This document shows positions 20,480 through 30,106 of a stretch of 64,000 nucleotides of DNA, piece by piece (within the stretch, counting starts at the first letter, position 1; each line of letters begins with the position of its first letter). Location: NCBI GenBank assembly GCA_020847635.1, contig JADLBQ010000056.1:1-64000 (forward strand). The letters run 5' to 3'. A program made the position numbers and the translations under genes. Below the pieces are notes generated by a model. It was not told the origin of the DNA and did not search any database. It saw only the letters and a list, made by a program, of their open reading frames with translations. The DNA comes from Bacteroidia bacterium (GTDB lineage: Bacteria; Bacteroidota; Bacteroidia; AKYH767-A; OLB10).

Positions 20480-22050
20480 TATTAGTAATTCTACTAGCGA
20501 TATTAATGGGGGGCGGAATCCTGGCCTGGATGCTGGCACCTTTCAATAAAGCAGCTCCCAAATGGGTTGCCTTAATCGCGCTTCTGCTCAACCTGGTTAT
20601 TGTTGCCGGAGTATGGATCGGTTTTGAAGCAACGGTCTCGTTAAGTACAAATCCGGAATGGATTACTTCAATTAAAGCTGACTGGATTCCGTCACTGGGA
20701 ATCACCTTTCATCTGGCTATGGATGGAATCAGCCTGGTAATGACTGCTCTTACTTTTTTTCTTGGTATCTTATCGGTTCTGGTTTCATGGAAATCAATAG
20801 ATAAAAATACCGGATTCTTTTTCTTTAATGTGTTATGGTTATTAGCCGGAATTACCGGTGTTTTTATGGCAATGGATCTGATCCTGTTCTACTTTTTCTG
20901 GGAAATTATGCTTGTGCCCATGTATTTTGTGATGGCTATCTGGGGGCATGAGAACGGCCGCTATGCTGGATGGAAATTTTTTCTGTTTACCCAAATCAGC
21001 GGACTCATGATGTTACTGTCTATTCTCGGGCTGTATTTCTATCATGGAAGCCAGACCGGGAATTATTCCTTCAATTATTTCGAATTACTAGGAACTGTTC
21101 CGGGAGGGACTCTGTCTTTTTGGGTCATGAGCGGATTTTTGATTGCTTTTTTTGTAAAACTTCCGGCAATACCCTTTCATAGCTGGCTGCCTGATGCATA
21201 TGCCGAATCGCCTTCAGCCGGCAGTATCATTATTGCAGCGCTGATGTCTAAAACAGCTGCTTACGGGCTGATCCGGTTTGTTGTTCCGCTTTTTCCGGAT
21301 GCAGCTCATGAGTTTGCTGTTCCGGCCCTGGCTATGGGTGCCGCTTCTATTCTCTATGGTGCAAAACTCTCCTATGCCCAGAAAAATCTGAAAAGACTGA
21401 TTGCCTTTTCAAGTTTCAGTCACATGGGGTTTATTTTGATTGGAGTTTTTTCATTCAATATTCTGGCGTTTCAAGGTGTATTGATGCAGATGGTTGCTCA
21501 TGGGTTAAGCATTGCCGGGTTATTTATTATTTCAGGATTTATTTATGACCGTATCGGTACACTCGACATGCAGGAAATGGGTGGCTTCTGGGGTAATATG
21601 CCAAATATGGGAGGGTTTACCCTCGTATTTGTTATGGCTTCGTTAGGGCTGCCAGGTCTTGCCAATTTTGCTGCAGAGTTTCTGGTGCTTGCCGGTGCCT
21701 GGCAGTTTAACGTGCTGATGTCGGTACTGGCTACCTTAGGCCTTATTGTTTCAGTAACTTATTCACTCAGAATTCTGCAAAAGATTTTCCATCAGTCCAG
21801 GCATTCTAAAGAAATGGAGCTTTCTGATTTTAATCTACGTGAGTGGCTTGTCATGGGTAGCCTCACCCTGGCCATTGTTTGGCTCGGCTTTTTCCCCCAG
21901 TCAGTTGTCAGAACGGTACAACCTGTATTTAACAAAATGGAAATCAGCAGTTCAACAGTCAATTCAGAGCAGGATGAAGTAGTGGATGCAAATTCAGATT
22001 ATGACCTTAATGGTTCAGACAAAAATGAGGAAGGAGGTACCGCTTGGTAA
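20476..22050 (+). CDS. nuoM: NADH-quinone oxidoreductase subunit M
   Basis: The middle antiporter-like subunit of complex I, 524 residues and about 14 helices. The conserved Glu is in FFWEIMLVPMYF and the lysine in FFVKLPAIPFHSWLPDAY; AESPSAGSIIIAALMSKT follows. The C-terminal 35 residues are hydrophilic and rich in Asp, Asn and Ser, longer than usual. It overlaps nuoL by four bases and nuoN by seven. Confidence 0.97.
   Translation: MILVILLAILMGGGILAWMLAPFNKAAPKWVALIALLLNLVIVAGVWIGFEATVSLSTNPEWITSIKADWIPSLGITFHLAMDGISLVMTALTFFLGILSVLVSWKSIDKNTGFFFFNVLWLLAGITGVFMAMDLILFYFFWEIMLVPMYFVMAIWGHENGRYAGWKFFLFTQISGLMMLLSILGLYFYHGSQTGNYSFNYFELLGTVPGGTLSFWVMSGFLIAFFVKLPAIPFHSWLPDAYAESPSAGSIIIAALMSKTAAYGLIRFVVPLFPDAAHEFAVPALAMGAASILYGAKLSYAQKNLKRLIAFSSFSHMGFILIGVFSFNILAFQGVLMQMVAHGLSIAGLFIISGFIYDRIGTLDMQEMGGFWGNMPNMGGFTLVFVMASLGLPGLANFAAEFLVLAGAWQFNVLMSVLATLGLIVSVTYSLRILQKIFHQSRHSKEMELSDFNLREWLVMGSLTLAIVWLGFFPQSVVRTVQPVFNKMEISSSTVNSEQDEVVDANSDYDLNGSDKNEEGGTAW
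22031..22037 (+). promoter_or_regulatory. Strong ribosome binding site for nuoN
   Basis: AAGGAGG inside the 3' end of nuoM, seven bases before the TTG of nuoN. It decides the start of nuoN and is notable because most genes in this window have no clear Shine-Dalgarno sequence. Confidence 0.7.
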
Positions 22051-23468
22051 CTCTTAATGATATTAATGCACTGTTGCCTGAAATCGTTTTGGCAGCCGGT
22101 GCAGTTATTGTGATGCTGATGATTGCTGTTTCAAGAAACCACGTCTTAAGCAACATCCTGACACAACTTACGTTTTTCATTTCCTTTTTATTTTTGATCA
22201 GTAATCCGGGAGAACCCCAGCTTTCAACAAACTTGTTTGTTGCAGATGCATTGGGTAAGTTTCTTTCGGGATTGATTCTTTGTTCAGCTTTTGTGATTAC
22301 GCTTTTCAGCTTCCCTTATTTTAATATCCAGAAAGAAGTCAAAGAAGAATATTATATTTTGCTGATTCTGGCAACGCTGGGCTCGGTATGTATGACTATC
22401 AGCAGTCATTTCATCACTTTTGTATTGTCACTTGAAATTCTGAGTGTTTCACTTTTTGGATTAATCGGTTACCTCAGGCATGAATCAACCTCACTTGAGG
22501 CAGGAATCAAATACCTGGTCCTGGCTGCTGTAGCTACCTCCTTTATCTTATTCGGATTTGCGTTGATTTATACCAAAACAGGAGAGATGAGCCTTGGCGG
22601 TCTGGGAGCTGGTTTTAATACCGGGGTTTTTGATTTTAGTTATTTGATATTGGCAGGCCTTGCACTAACCATTGTTGGATTTGGTTTTAAAATGGCACTT
22701 GTCCCGTTTCACTTCTGGACTCCGGATATTTACTCAGCAGCTCCTGCACCGGTTGCTGCTTTTGTTGCCACCATTAGTAAAGGAGCAGCTTTTGTTTTTC
22801 TGTTACGTCTTTTTTATAGTATCGGAGGGCTTGCTTTCGGAAGTGTATGGGTTGCTTTTGCTGTTATTGCAACAGCCTCCATGTTTATCGGAAACTGGCT
22901 AGGGCTGCGCCAACAAAATCTGAAACGGCTGATTGCATACTCTTCAATTTCACACCTGGGATACCTGATGGTTGGATTTCTGTCCTATTCCATTGCCGGG
23001 ATCCGGGCATCGGCTTTTTACCTGGTTATTTATTTTACTAGTATTCTGGCTGCCTTTGGCTTAATAACCTACCTGACCGGAAAAAGGGGAGAACCGGTTA
23101 TGATTCAGGATTACCGCGGATTATTCTGGAAAAAGCCCTGGCTGGCTGCCTTCTTTACTCTGATTCTGTTATCGCTTGCCGGAATTCCGTTTACTGCCGG
23201 ATTTATGGGTAAGTTTTATGTACTGGCATCCGGCATGTCAACCGGTCGGATTTTTCTGTTATTAGCACTGGTTATTTCAAGTACAATCGGTTTGTTTTAT
23301 TACCTGAGAGTAGTTGCTGTAATGCTTGTCCGTGAAGAACCTGCTTTGCCTGAAGATTATATCGGTAAACAATCACTCGCACTTAAATTTTTAACAATCG
23401 GACTGTTTGCCTTAATTCTGTGGCTGGGTGTTTTCCCGAATACTTTCTTTAATATGCTGGGATTCTGA
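22044..23468 (+). CDS. nuoN: NADH-quinone oxidoreductase subunit N (TTG start)
   Basis: The third antiporter-like subunit, 474 residues. The conserved Glu is in FVLSLEILSVSLFGL and the lysine in GFGFKMALVPFHFWTPDIY; the APAPVAAFVATISKGAAF motif follows. I choose the TTG because AAGGAGG lies seven bases upstream inside the end of nuoM and the resulting N-terminus (VTLNDINALLPEIVLA) matches the family, while no ATG is near. It closes the complex I operon. Confidence 0.95.
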   Translation: MVTLNDINALLPEIVLAAGAVIVMLMIAVSRNHVLSNILTQLTFFISFLFLISNPGEPQLSTNLFVADALGKFLSGLILCSAFVITLFSFPYFNIQKEVKEEYYILLILATLGSVCMTISSHFITFVLSLEILSVSLFGLIGYLRHESTSLEAGIKYLVLAAVATSFILFGFALIYTKTGEMSLGGLGAGFNTGVFDFSYLILAGLALTIVGFGFKMALVPFHFWTPDIYSAAPAPVAAFVATISKGAAFVFLLRLFYSIGGLAFGSVWVAFAVIATASMFIGNWLGLRQQNLKRLIAYSSISHLGYLMVGFLSYSIAGIRASAFYLVIYFTSILAAFGLITYLTGKRGEPVMIQDYRGLFWKKPWLAAFFTLILLSLAGIPFTAGFMGKFYVLASGMSTGRIFLLLALVISSTIGLFYYLRVVAVMLVREEPALPEDYIGKQSLALKFLTIGLFALILWLGVFPNTFFNMLGF

Positions 23469-23528
23469 TTACCCACGATGATATAGACAGATGCCGAAAC
23501 ATCAGACTCCTCCTTATAAAAAAGAATA

Positions 23529-25316
23529 TTAATACAACTGGTTTTGTTTTGAAAGCAGATCCCGGTATTTTCTGAATATGGCATCTTTTGAAATAAATCC
23601 GATATAAATTCCTTTAGAATCAATAACCGGCAGAATTTGTCTCCCGCTTGTATCCATGTGCTGTAATACCTCATGCAGGGGTGTGTGAATAGTTGTAAAA
23701 TGGGTAACCGGCTGTACTAATTCTGCTATAGACTGGTCTGGTGAATGCGATTCTGTGTTCAGCAGCATTTCCAGAATTTCATCAATTTGAATGGTGCCAA
23801 TAAGTTTACCCGAATGATCAGTTACCGGGAATACGGAACGCTCCGAATGAATGATATCCTCTTTACGTTTTGATGGAGTATCATCAAGCGAAAGCGGAGT
23901 AAAATTTTTCTGAATAATATCCTGTAATCTGATTTGTGACAACAATCCGGAGTCGTGCTTATCATACTGTTCGGAAGCCGAAGGCTGGGAAAACGGCTTT
24001 GTATAAATTGAATACGTTCTGATTTTTTTATTGATAAAATAGGAGATGGCTGAAACAACCATTAAGGGAACCATGAGTGAATAGCCACTTGTAATTTCAA
24101 CACTCAGAAAAATTCCGGTTAACGGAGCATGCATGACCCCACTGACAGCTGCTGCCATTCCGGCTATCATAAAATGAGATACATTCAGGTTAAGCAATCC
24201 TGTCTGATTGAAAGTAAATGCAAAAATGAACCCGGCTAACCCTCCAATCACAACACTTGGTCCAAACATTCCTCCGTTTCCACCACTCCCCATTGTTAAC
24301 GAACAGGCAATGGTTTTTCCGATCAGTGTCAGAACAGCAAAACCAATCAGTATCCACCGATGGCCTGAGTATTCATGGAACATACTGTGAGCCAGCAATG
24401 AGTTGTAGTTTCCTTCAAGCAGTGGCTGAATGTTGATATAACCTTCGCCAAATAATGCAGGAAACAAAGCTACTAGGATTCCAAGAAGAATCCCGCCAAC
24501 TGCAATTTTAGTCCATGTGTTTTTAATGGATGCTAACCGGTTGTGAATCCATTCATCGGAGAAGGCATAGTAAACCGTATAAAATCCGCTTACAATTCCA
24601 AACAAAATATAAACCCATAACCCATCTGTTGTCCAACTGTCTGTAACATACAAAAACAGTGGTTTGTTGTAAATCATCCAGGAAACAACAGATGATAAAG
24701 CTGAAGCAATCAGCAGTGGAGTAATAGCCGGGATAGAAAAACTCGGAAGCAGTACCTCGATTGCAAAGAGCATTCCTGCTACAGGGCTGTCAAAAGCTCC
24801 TGAAATTCCGGCAGCCCCTCCACAAGCCAGCAGCAAAGTGGTTTCCCTGTATTTGAGCCCGAATAATCTTCCTGTTGTGGAGCCAACTGCTGCTCCGCTT
24901 GCAACCGAAGGCGATTCAAGCCCGGCAGAGCCTCCCATACCAACGGTTAGTGCACTCGTGATAATCTGGTTGTAGATATTATGAAAATCAAGTTTACTGC
25001 GGTTATACAGGACTGATCCGATTAGCGGGGAGATTCCTTGTCTGAAAGAATGTTTTCTGATGAATATTTTCAGATAAAGGGTTGTCAGAATAAGTCCGAG
25101 AACAGGGAAACCAAAATAAAGCAGGTACTTAAATGCACCCTGAATTTCGTTCAGCAGTAAATCGGCAACAAGGTGTGTTGATTTCTTCAATACCGAGGCG
25201 GCTACACCTCCTAAAACACCTACAACAGCAGCTGCCATCAGCAGAAAGGCAGACTGTGAAATATGCTGCTTACGCCATAAATTGAATCGTTGAATGGCTC
25301 TTAAAAAACTTGTCAC
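23529..25316 (-). CDS. ClC-type chloride channel/antiporter with two CBS domains
   Basis: An integral membrane protein of 595 residues, likely to move chloride or another anion, perhaps in exchange for protons. The ClC motif GSAGLESPS (about 129-137) keeps the gating Glu (Glu134), and GNGGMFGPS (about 345-353) corresponds to the GxFxP motif. The first anion-site motif (GSGIP in classical members) reads RQGISP, so the usual serine is not obvious. After about residue 440 come two CBS domains, which often bind adenine nucleotides and regulate transport. It stands alone, convergent with nuoN. Confidence 0.9.
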   Translation of the reverse strand: MTSFLRAIQRFNLWRKQHISQSAFLLMAAAVVGVLGGVAASVLKKSTHLVADLLLNEIQGAFKYLLYFGFPVLGLILTTLYLKIFIRKHSFRQGISPLIGSVLYNRSKLDFHNIYNQIITSALTVGMGGSAGLESPSVASGAAVGSTTGRLFGLKYRETTLLLACGGAAGISGAFDSPVAGMLFAIEVLLPSFSIPAITPLLIASALSSVVSWMIYNKPLFLYVTDSWTTDGLWVYILFGIVSGFYTVYYAFSDEWIHNRLASIKNTWTKIAVGGILLGILVALFPALFGEGYINIQPLLEGNYNSLLAHSMFHEYSGHRWILIGFAVLTLIGKTIACSLTMGSGGNGGMFGPSVVIGGLAGFIFAFTFNQTGLLNLNVSHFMIAGMAAAVSGVMHAPLTGIFLSVEITSGYSLMVPLMVVSAISYFINKKIRTYSIYTKPFSQPSASEQYDKHDSGLLSQIRLQDIIQKNFTPLSLDDTPSKRKEDIIHSERSVFPVTDHSGKLIGTIQIDEILEMLLNTESHSPDQSIAELVQPVTHFTTIHTPLHEVLQHMDTSGRQILPVIDSKGIYIGFISKDAIFRKYRDLLSKQNQLY

Positions 25317-25613
25317 TCTGGTGGAATACCGGACAAGTTTAAATTTTTTTTAGCAATTCGGTCAGCAGGAAGCAATATGGAGGTGGCTGTAGTAATTGGT
25401 AGAAAATGAAAGTATCTGTTTCTTTCTGATGAATGTGATTAGGTTCCAGAGATGATTTTTAATGACAATCATCAGTTGTGATAACTGATAGCTGAATAAT
25501 CATGATTAATTTTGTCCCGTAACCGACCAGGATGTTGAATGAGTACAGGGCTTTACAACTCCGGTTAATGAGAAGTGAACTTTAAAACACACAATTTGTC
25601 ACCACACTAACGA

Positions 25614-25919
25614 ATGAACAAGACCCAATTGCTGAACTCAATGACTCCAAACAATCCTGTTTTGTTGACTTTCTATTGTGATGATTGCGGGTCATGCCAG
25701 ACTATGGATCCAGTACTCGATCTGTTGAAAATTGAAATGGAAAATAGAATTGAAATAATCCGGGTTGATGTTAACAGAAATGCGAGTCTGATTCCGGTTT
25801 ATCAGGTTAAAAGTGTGCCAACTTTTATCCTGTTAAAGAATAAGCAGGTCTGCTGGAGGCAATCCGGATTAGTAACCAAACGGACATTTGAAGAAATAAT
25901 TAATCAATTCAATTTATAA
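25614..25919 (+). CDS. Thioredoxin-like protein
   Basis: A 101-residue single-domain thioredoxin without a signal peptide, so probably cytoplasmic. The active site is CGSC (Cys25 and Cys28) with an extra Cys22 just before it, instead of the common WCGPC. The cis-proline is in KSVPTFILLKNK and the family's central VDVNRN stretch is present. It may reduce disulfides in cytoplasmic proteins. It precedes a DinB-fold gene by 24 bases and may be co-transcribed with it. Confidence 0.9.
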   Translation: MNKTQLLNSMTPNNPVLLTFYCDDCGSCQTMDPVLDLLKIEMENRIEIIRVDVNRNASLIPVYQVKSVPTFILLKNKQVCWRQSGLVTKRTFEEIINQFNL

Positions 25920-25943
25920 TCATTTATTAATACTCAACAAGCT

Positions 25944-26438
25944 ATGTCATTAACCGAATCATTTATCAGAGAAATTGAACACGAATCTGCAAATACCCGG
26001 AAGATGCTCGAACGCATTCCTCCCGGTCAGTTTGACTGGAAACCTCATCAGAAATCAATGTCACTGAAGAACCTCGCCAGTCATATTACAGGCTTATCAG
26101 CCTGGCCGGGGGTAATTGTTAAATCACAATACCTAGATCTGGCAGTCAGCAATTCAAACAAAACTGAAATCAAAACAACCAGTGATCTCATTGATGAACT
26201 GGACCGGAATGTTAAACAATCCATTGATGCATTGAAGTCGGTACAAGATGAGAACCTGAAAGAGTACTGGAGTTTGAAAAGGGGAGATCATGTGATTTTT
26301 GAAATGCCCAAATCAGCAGTTATCCGCAGTATGGCACTAAATCATTCGTATCATCACCGTGCTCAGCTGGGTGTTTACCTCCGAATACTAAATATTTCTG
26401 TTCCTGGAATGTACGGTCCAAGTGCTGATGAAGTATAA
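25944..26438 (+). CDS. DinB/YfiT-fold metal-binding protein
   Basis: A 164-residue four-helix-bundle protein of the DinB superfamily. The probable metal ligands are His in NLASHITG and the pair in NHSYHHRAQLGVYLR near the C-terminus. Members include damage-induced proteins of unknown role and thiol-dependent transferases; no specific reaction can be assigned from sequence. The gene follows the thioredoxin gene closely, which would fit a thiol-related or stress role. Confidence 0.85.
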   Translation: MSLTESFIREIEHESANTRKMLERIPPGQFDWKPHQKSMSLKNLASHITGLSAWPGVIVKSQYLDLAVSNSNKTEIKTTSDLIDELDRNVKQSIDALKSVQDENLKEYWSLKRGDHVIFEMPKSAVIRSMALNHSYHHRAQLGVYLRILNISVPGMYGPSADEV

Positions 26439-26585
26439 AGCAGGTTTCTGATTCAAACAGGGTAACCAAACAATCTCAGACGCTTTATAGAATTTCATGG
26501 AAAGTGAAACAGAATGATGCTGGTGTGATTTTAGTTTTGATGGTTTCAAGATTACCGGAATCCGGTTTGGCTGTTATCAGAAAGG

Positions 26586-28112
26586 ATGAAGTCCTACTCC
26601 CGCCAGGTTATTATGGTTACTGCTCCTGCTGAAAAGAGAACAACTCCTAATCGGGGATGGATACTGGCAGCACTGATGTGTACCATTATGCTGGCAGCAA
26701 TGGATACGACTATTGTATCTACGGCAATTCCCCAGATAGTAGGAGACCTTGGAGGGTTTTCTTTATTTAGTTGGGTTTATTCCGGTTACCTGTTAGCTCA
26801 AACAGTAACGATACCGCTATATGGCAAACTGGCTGACTTGTATGGGCGAAAACCGGTACTGTTGTTTGGGATGATAGTCTTTCTTTTAGGGTCAGTTGCT
26901 TCGGCAGCCTCCTGGGATATGAATTCATTGATTGTATTCAGAGGCTTGCAGGGAATCGGAGCCGGCTCCATTATGGCAACAGTCAATACTATTGCAGGTG
27001 ATATTTATACGATCCGGGAACGGGCAGAAATCCAGGGATGGCTCTCCAGTGTATGGGGGATAGCTGCAATTATTGGTCCGGCTTTGGGAGGTGCATTTGC
27101 TGAATATGCCAGCTGGCGGTGGATCTTTCTGATTAATCTGCCAATTGGTTTTATGGCTATTTTATTGCTGGTTGTGTTTTTTAAAGAAAAAATAGAACGG
27201 CATGACCATTATATTGATTATCCGGGCACCTTCATGACCCTGGTAACAGGTGTTGTGCTGGTTTATACATTAATGGGATTAGGCCAACGATGGGCATTCA
27301 TCTCAATTCCGGGAATGGGGATGTTGTTAGGATCTCTCATACTGATCCTGCTGACAATCCGAATCGAAAACAGAAGTCCGGAACCGATTATGCCAAACTG
27401 GATCTGGAAGAATAAGATTCTCACAGGGGCAAACCTTGCTGTCATTATGATGGGAGCAGCTATGCTGGGACCTAATATGTATCTTCCGGTAGTTGTCCAG
27501 TCAATTTGGGGATTAGGAGCAATTGCAGCCGGATTTGTTTTAGCAAGCTTAAGTATAGGCTGGCCATTGGCTTCTTCCTTCTCAGGCAGGCTTTACTTGA
27601 AAATTGGATTCCGAAATACTGCTATTATAGGTGCAATTATAATAATCATTGCCTCCATCGGATTTATACTGCTTCCTTATCGTACTTCGGTTTGGTTTTT
27701 AGTAGTAGATCAGGCATTGCTGGGAGCCGGATTCGGATTGTTATCCACCTCGGTACTGGTAGGTGTTCAGTCAATTGTAGCATGGGATCAAAGAGGTGTC
27801 GTTACCGGAGCAAACATGTTTTCGCGTTACCTTGGTCAAAGTATCGGAGCAGCAATAATCGGAGGGGTCTTTAATGCTGCGATGCGAAAACACCTCGTTA
27901 CTGCACCGGCTGAACTGAATCTGCCCGCTGAAATCAATGACGTCATCACAATTGTCCATTCTCAGAAAAACACAGTTGCGGTGAATGATTATCTCAGGCA
28001 TTCATTTTATTATGCTTCTCATCTTGTGTGGGGAGTGATGGCCATTTTAGGAGTTCTTTCATTTTTGTTTTTAATGTTTCAGCCCAGACGTTTCCCGGTT
28101 GTTAAAGAATAA
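26586..28112 (+). CDS. MFS multidrug exporter, DHA2 (EmrB/QacA) family
   Basis: A proton-driven efflux transporter with about 14 membrane segments, 508 residues. The start of the core shows LAAMDTTIVSTAIPQIVGDL, followed by motif A, GKLADLYGRKPVLL, and the motif C-like GPALGGAFAEYASWRWIFLIN. The first nine residues before a second ATG may not be translated; MVTAPAEKR is an alternative N-terminus. No membrane-fusion partner or outer-membrane channel is adjacent, so it probably acts alone. The substrate is unknown. Confidence 0.9.
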   Translation: MKSYSRQVIMVTAPAEKRTTPNRGWILAALMCTIMLAAMDTTIVSTAIPQIVGDLGGFSLFSWVYSGYLLAQTVTIPLYGKLADLYGRKPVLLFGMIVFLLGSVASAASWDMNSLIVFRGLQGIGAGSIMATVNTIAGDIYTIRERAEIQGWLSSVWGIAAIIGPALGGAFAEYASWRWIFLINLPIGFMAILLLVVFFKEKIERHDHYIDYPGTFMTLVTGVVLVYTLMGLGQRWAFISIPGMGMLLGSLILILLTIRIENRSPEPIMPNWIWKNKILTGANLAVIMMGAAMLGPNMYLPVVVQSIWGLGAIAAGFVLASLSIGWPLASSFSGRLYLKIGFRNTAIIGAIIIIIASIGFILLPYRTSVWFLVVDQALLGAGFGLLSTSVLVGVQSIVAWDQRGVVTGANMFSRYLGQSIGAAIIGGVFNAAMRKHLVTAPAELNLPAEINDVITIVHSQKNTVAVNDYLRHSFYYASHLVWGVMAILGVLSFLFLMFQPRRFPVVKE

Positions 28113-28150
28113 AAATCAGGAGAATTCCGGATAAACTGTTTTTTAAACTT

Positions 28151-28160
28151 CTACTTTTGC
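28151..28160 (+). promoter_or_regulatory. Bacteroidota-type -7 box upstream of hpf
   Basis: TACTTTTG fits the TAnnTTTG -7 element of the primary sigma factor of Bacteroidota and lies about 24 bases before the hpf ATG. A matching TTG at the exact -33 spacing was not found, so the promoter call rests on the -7 box alone. Confidence 0.45.
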
Positions 28161-28182
28161 ACGAATTGCAAAACAGGAAACT

Positions 28183-28533
28183 ATGAAATTCAGAATTGAA
28201 TCTGCAGGGCAGAGATTAAGTCCCTCATTAAAGAAGTATGCTGAGCTGAAACTGGGTAAACTGAACAGGTATTATAAAGATATCCAGGAGATTGAAGCCA
28301 TTCTCACTTCAACAATAAAAAGCGGGAGAGAAACAATCAGTTGCGTACTTAATCTGCGGGTGCCCGGAAAGGATATCAACATCCGGTCATCTTCTGTAAT
28401 TTTTGAGGATGCAATTCTTAAATCTGCAGATTCGGCAAAACGGAAGCTCAGAAAAAGAAAGACTCAACTCCAGGCTGCCCGTAGAAAAAAATCTCCAAAC
28501 AGAAAAGTTTCTGCCAGCAAGGCATTGAAATAA
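28183..28533 (+). CDS. hpf: Ribosome hibernation promoting factor, short form
   Basis: A 116-residue protein of the HPF/YfiA family that binds the 30S decoding region and silences ribosomes in stationary phase. The N-terminal domain (about residues 1-95) has the family pattern with KYAELKLGKLNRYYKD and a lysine-rich helix (SAKRKLRKRKTQL). The tail after about residue 100 is basic. It lacks the C-terminal dimerisation domain of the long form. It stands downstream of the exporter with its own -7 box. Confidence 0.88.
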   Translation: MKFRIESAGQRLSPSLKKYAELKLGKLNRYYKDIQEIEAILTSTIKSGRETISCVLNLRVPGKDINIRSSSVIFEDAILKSADSAKRKLRKRKTQLQAARRKKSPNRKVSASKALK

Positions 28534-28634
28534 AAACAATTTCTTTTCTGCAGGATGATGGATTGATTTTCTCTGTTAAAAATCAAAGGCAGTCTGAATC
28601 CTGCAGACACAGAACTGACGATTGGGCAAATGAT

Positions 28635-29663
28635 ATGAAAGCAGTTCGGTTTACCAGTACGGGTAACCCACTGGTACTTCAGGAGATTCCGGTTCCCAGA
28701 ATTTCAGAAAATGAGATTTTGGTCAGGGTTAAAGCAGCAGGAGTTTGTCATTCGGACGAACACTACCGGGCTGGAATTTCAAAACCTGAATTTCTCCCGA
28801 TAACGTTCGGACATGAAGTTGCCGGAATTGTTGAACAGACAGGGCGAGAAGTTACTCAGCTGAAACAAGGTGACAGGGTTGCCCTGCATTATCTGGTAAG
28901 TTGCGGTATGTGTTTTTATTGTATGTCTGGCCATGAGCAGTTTTGTGATAAAGTCAAAATGCTGGGAAAGAATCTCAATGGCGGATTTGCCGAGTATATT
29001 GCTGTTCCTTCACGCAATGCTGTAAACCTGCCTGGCAATATTTCATTTGAAGAAGGTGCGGTATTGATGTGTGCCGGAGCAACCGCCTATCATTGCCTGC
29101 TAAAGGCAAAGCTGGAAAAGGGGAATACAGTTGCAGTTTTTGGTGCAGGAGGGGTAGGTCAGTCCGTGATTCAGCTAGCAACTGTGATGGGAGCCGGCCA
29201 GATAATTGCAGTTGATATCAATGAAGAGAAATTAAGAATTGCCAGACAATTCGGGGCAGTTAGCATAAACTCAAAGAAGGTTAATCCGGTAATTCAAATA
29301 AAAAATATAACTAAAGGCAGAGGAGTTGATGTTGCAGTGGAAGTGATTGGAATTCCCCAGACACAGAAACAAGCACTTCATAGCGTGGCTCCGCTTGGGC
29401 GGGTTGTCATAGTCGGACTTTCAGATGCAGTTGTTCAATTAGATACTTATCATGAATTATTACAGAGGGAAGCACAGATCATTGGTTCCAATGATCATTG
29501 TCTGAATGAACTGGCCGGTTTAATTCAGTTAGCTTCAGAAGGAAAATTTAATGTATCTGGTATTGTAAGTCGCAAAATTTCACTGGATGCAGATGAAATT
29601 AATAATACGCTGGATGATTTAGCCCGTCATCAGGCAGCAGTGAGAACAGTTATTATTCCTTAA
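28635..29663 (+). CDS. Zinc-dependent alcohol dehydrogenase
   Basis: A medium-chain dehydrogenase/reductase that likely oxidises an alcohol with NAD(P). The product of 342 residues begins MKAVRFTSTGNPLVLQEIPV. Catalytic zinc ligands: Cys in GVCHSDEHYRAG and His-Glu in TFGHEVAG. The structural zinc site is CGMCFYCMSGHEQFC. The nucleotide-binding GAGGVGQS motif is present. I prefer this ATG because the upstream TTG extension of 24 residues is polar and unlike the family. It may be in one unit with the next gene. Confidence 0.9.
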   Translation: MKAVRFTSTGNPLVLQEIPVPRISENEILVRVKAAGVCHSDEHYRAGISKPEFLPITFGHEVAGIVEQTGREVTQLKQGDRVALHYLVSCGMCFYCMSGHEQFCDKVKMLGKNLNGGFAEYIAVPSRNAVNLPGNISFEEGAVLMCAGATAYHCLLKAKLEKGNTVAVFGAGGVGQSVIQLATVMGAGQIIAVDINEEKLRIARQFGAVSINSKKVNPVIQIKNITKGRGVDVAVEVIGIPQTQKQALHSVAPLGRVVIVGLSDAVVQLDTYHELLQREAQIIGSNDHCLNELAGLIQLASEGKFNVSGIVSRKISLDADEINNTLDDLARHQAAVRTVIIP

Positions 29664-29678
29664 AAGGCAGGAAAGAAA

Positions 29679-30101
29679 ATGAGAGACGATTTGTTTTATA
29701 TTCAGCGATGTATAGAATTGGGAAAGGCTGCATTGCTAAAAGGTAACCCTCCAGTAGGAGCAATAATTGTTAAAGATGATTTAATTATCAGTGAAGCAGA
29801 AGAAGCCGGCAGCAGCAAAAAGGATATCACCTGTCATGCAGAAATAGAAGCTGTCCGAATGGCAACCAGGAAGCTGAACACCTCAGATTTGTCAGACTGC
29901 ATCTTATACAGCAGTCATGAACCCTGTATTATGTGCTCCTATGCCATCCGGTATTACAGGATTAAAAAAGTAGTTTTCCAGAATACAGTTGAATTCCTGG
30001 GAGGAGTCAGCTCCTCAATGCCGCTGCTCAGATCAGATGAGGTTCCGCCACACTGGTCATCCGTACCTGAAATAATTCAGCTTTCACTAAATGAAAACTA
30101 G
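29679..30101 (+). CDS. Nucleoside deaminase (cytidine deaminase-like)
   Basis: A 140-residue zinc deaminase. The zinc motifs are clear: CHAEIEAVR (His ligand and catalytic Glu) and EPCIMCSYAI (two Cys ligands). The family includes guanine deaminases, tRNA adenosine deaminases and other small hydrolases; substrate residues do not allow a choice here. A few bases after the alcohol dehydrogenase gene, with a short spacer. It is convergent with the decarboxylase. Confidence 0.88.
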   Translation: MRDDLFYIQRCIELGKAALLKGNPPVGAIIVKDDLIISEAEEAGSSKKDITCHAEIEAVRMATRKLNTSDLSDCILYSSHEPCIMCSYAIRYYRIKKVVFQNTVEFLGGVSSSMPLLRSDEVPPHWSSVPEIIQLSLNEN

Positions 30102-30106
30102 GAGCA

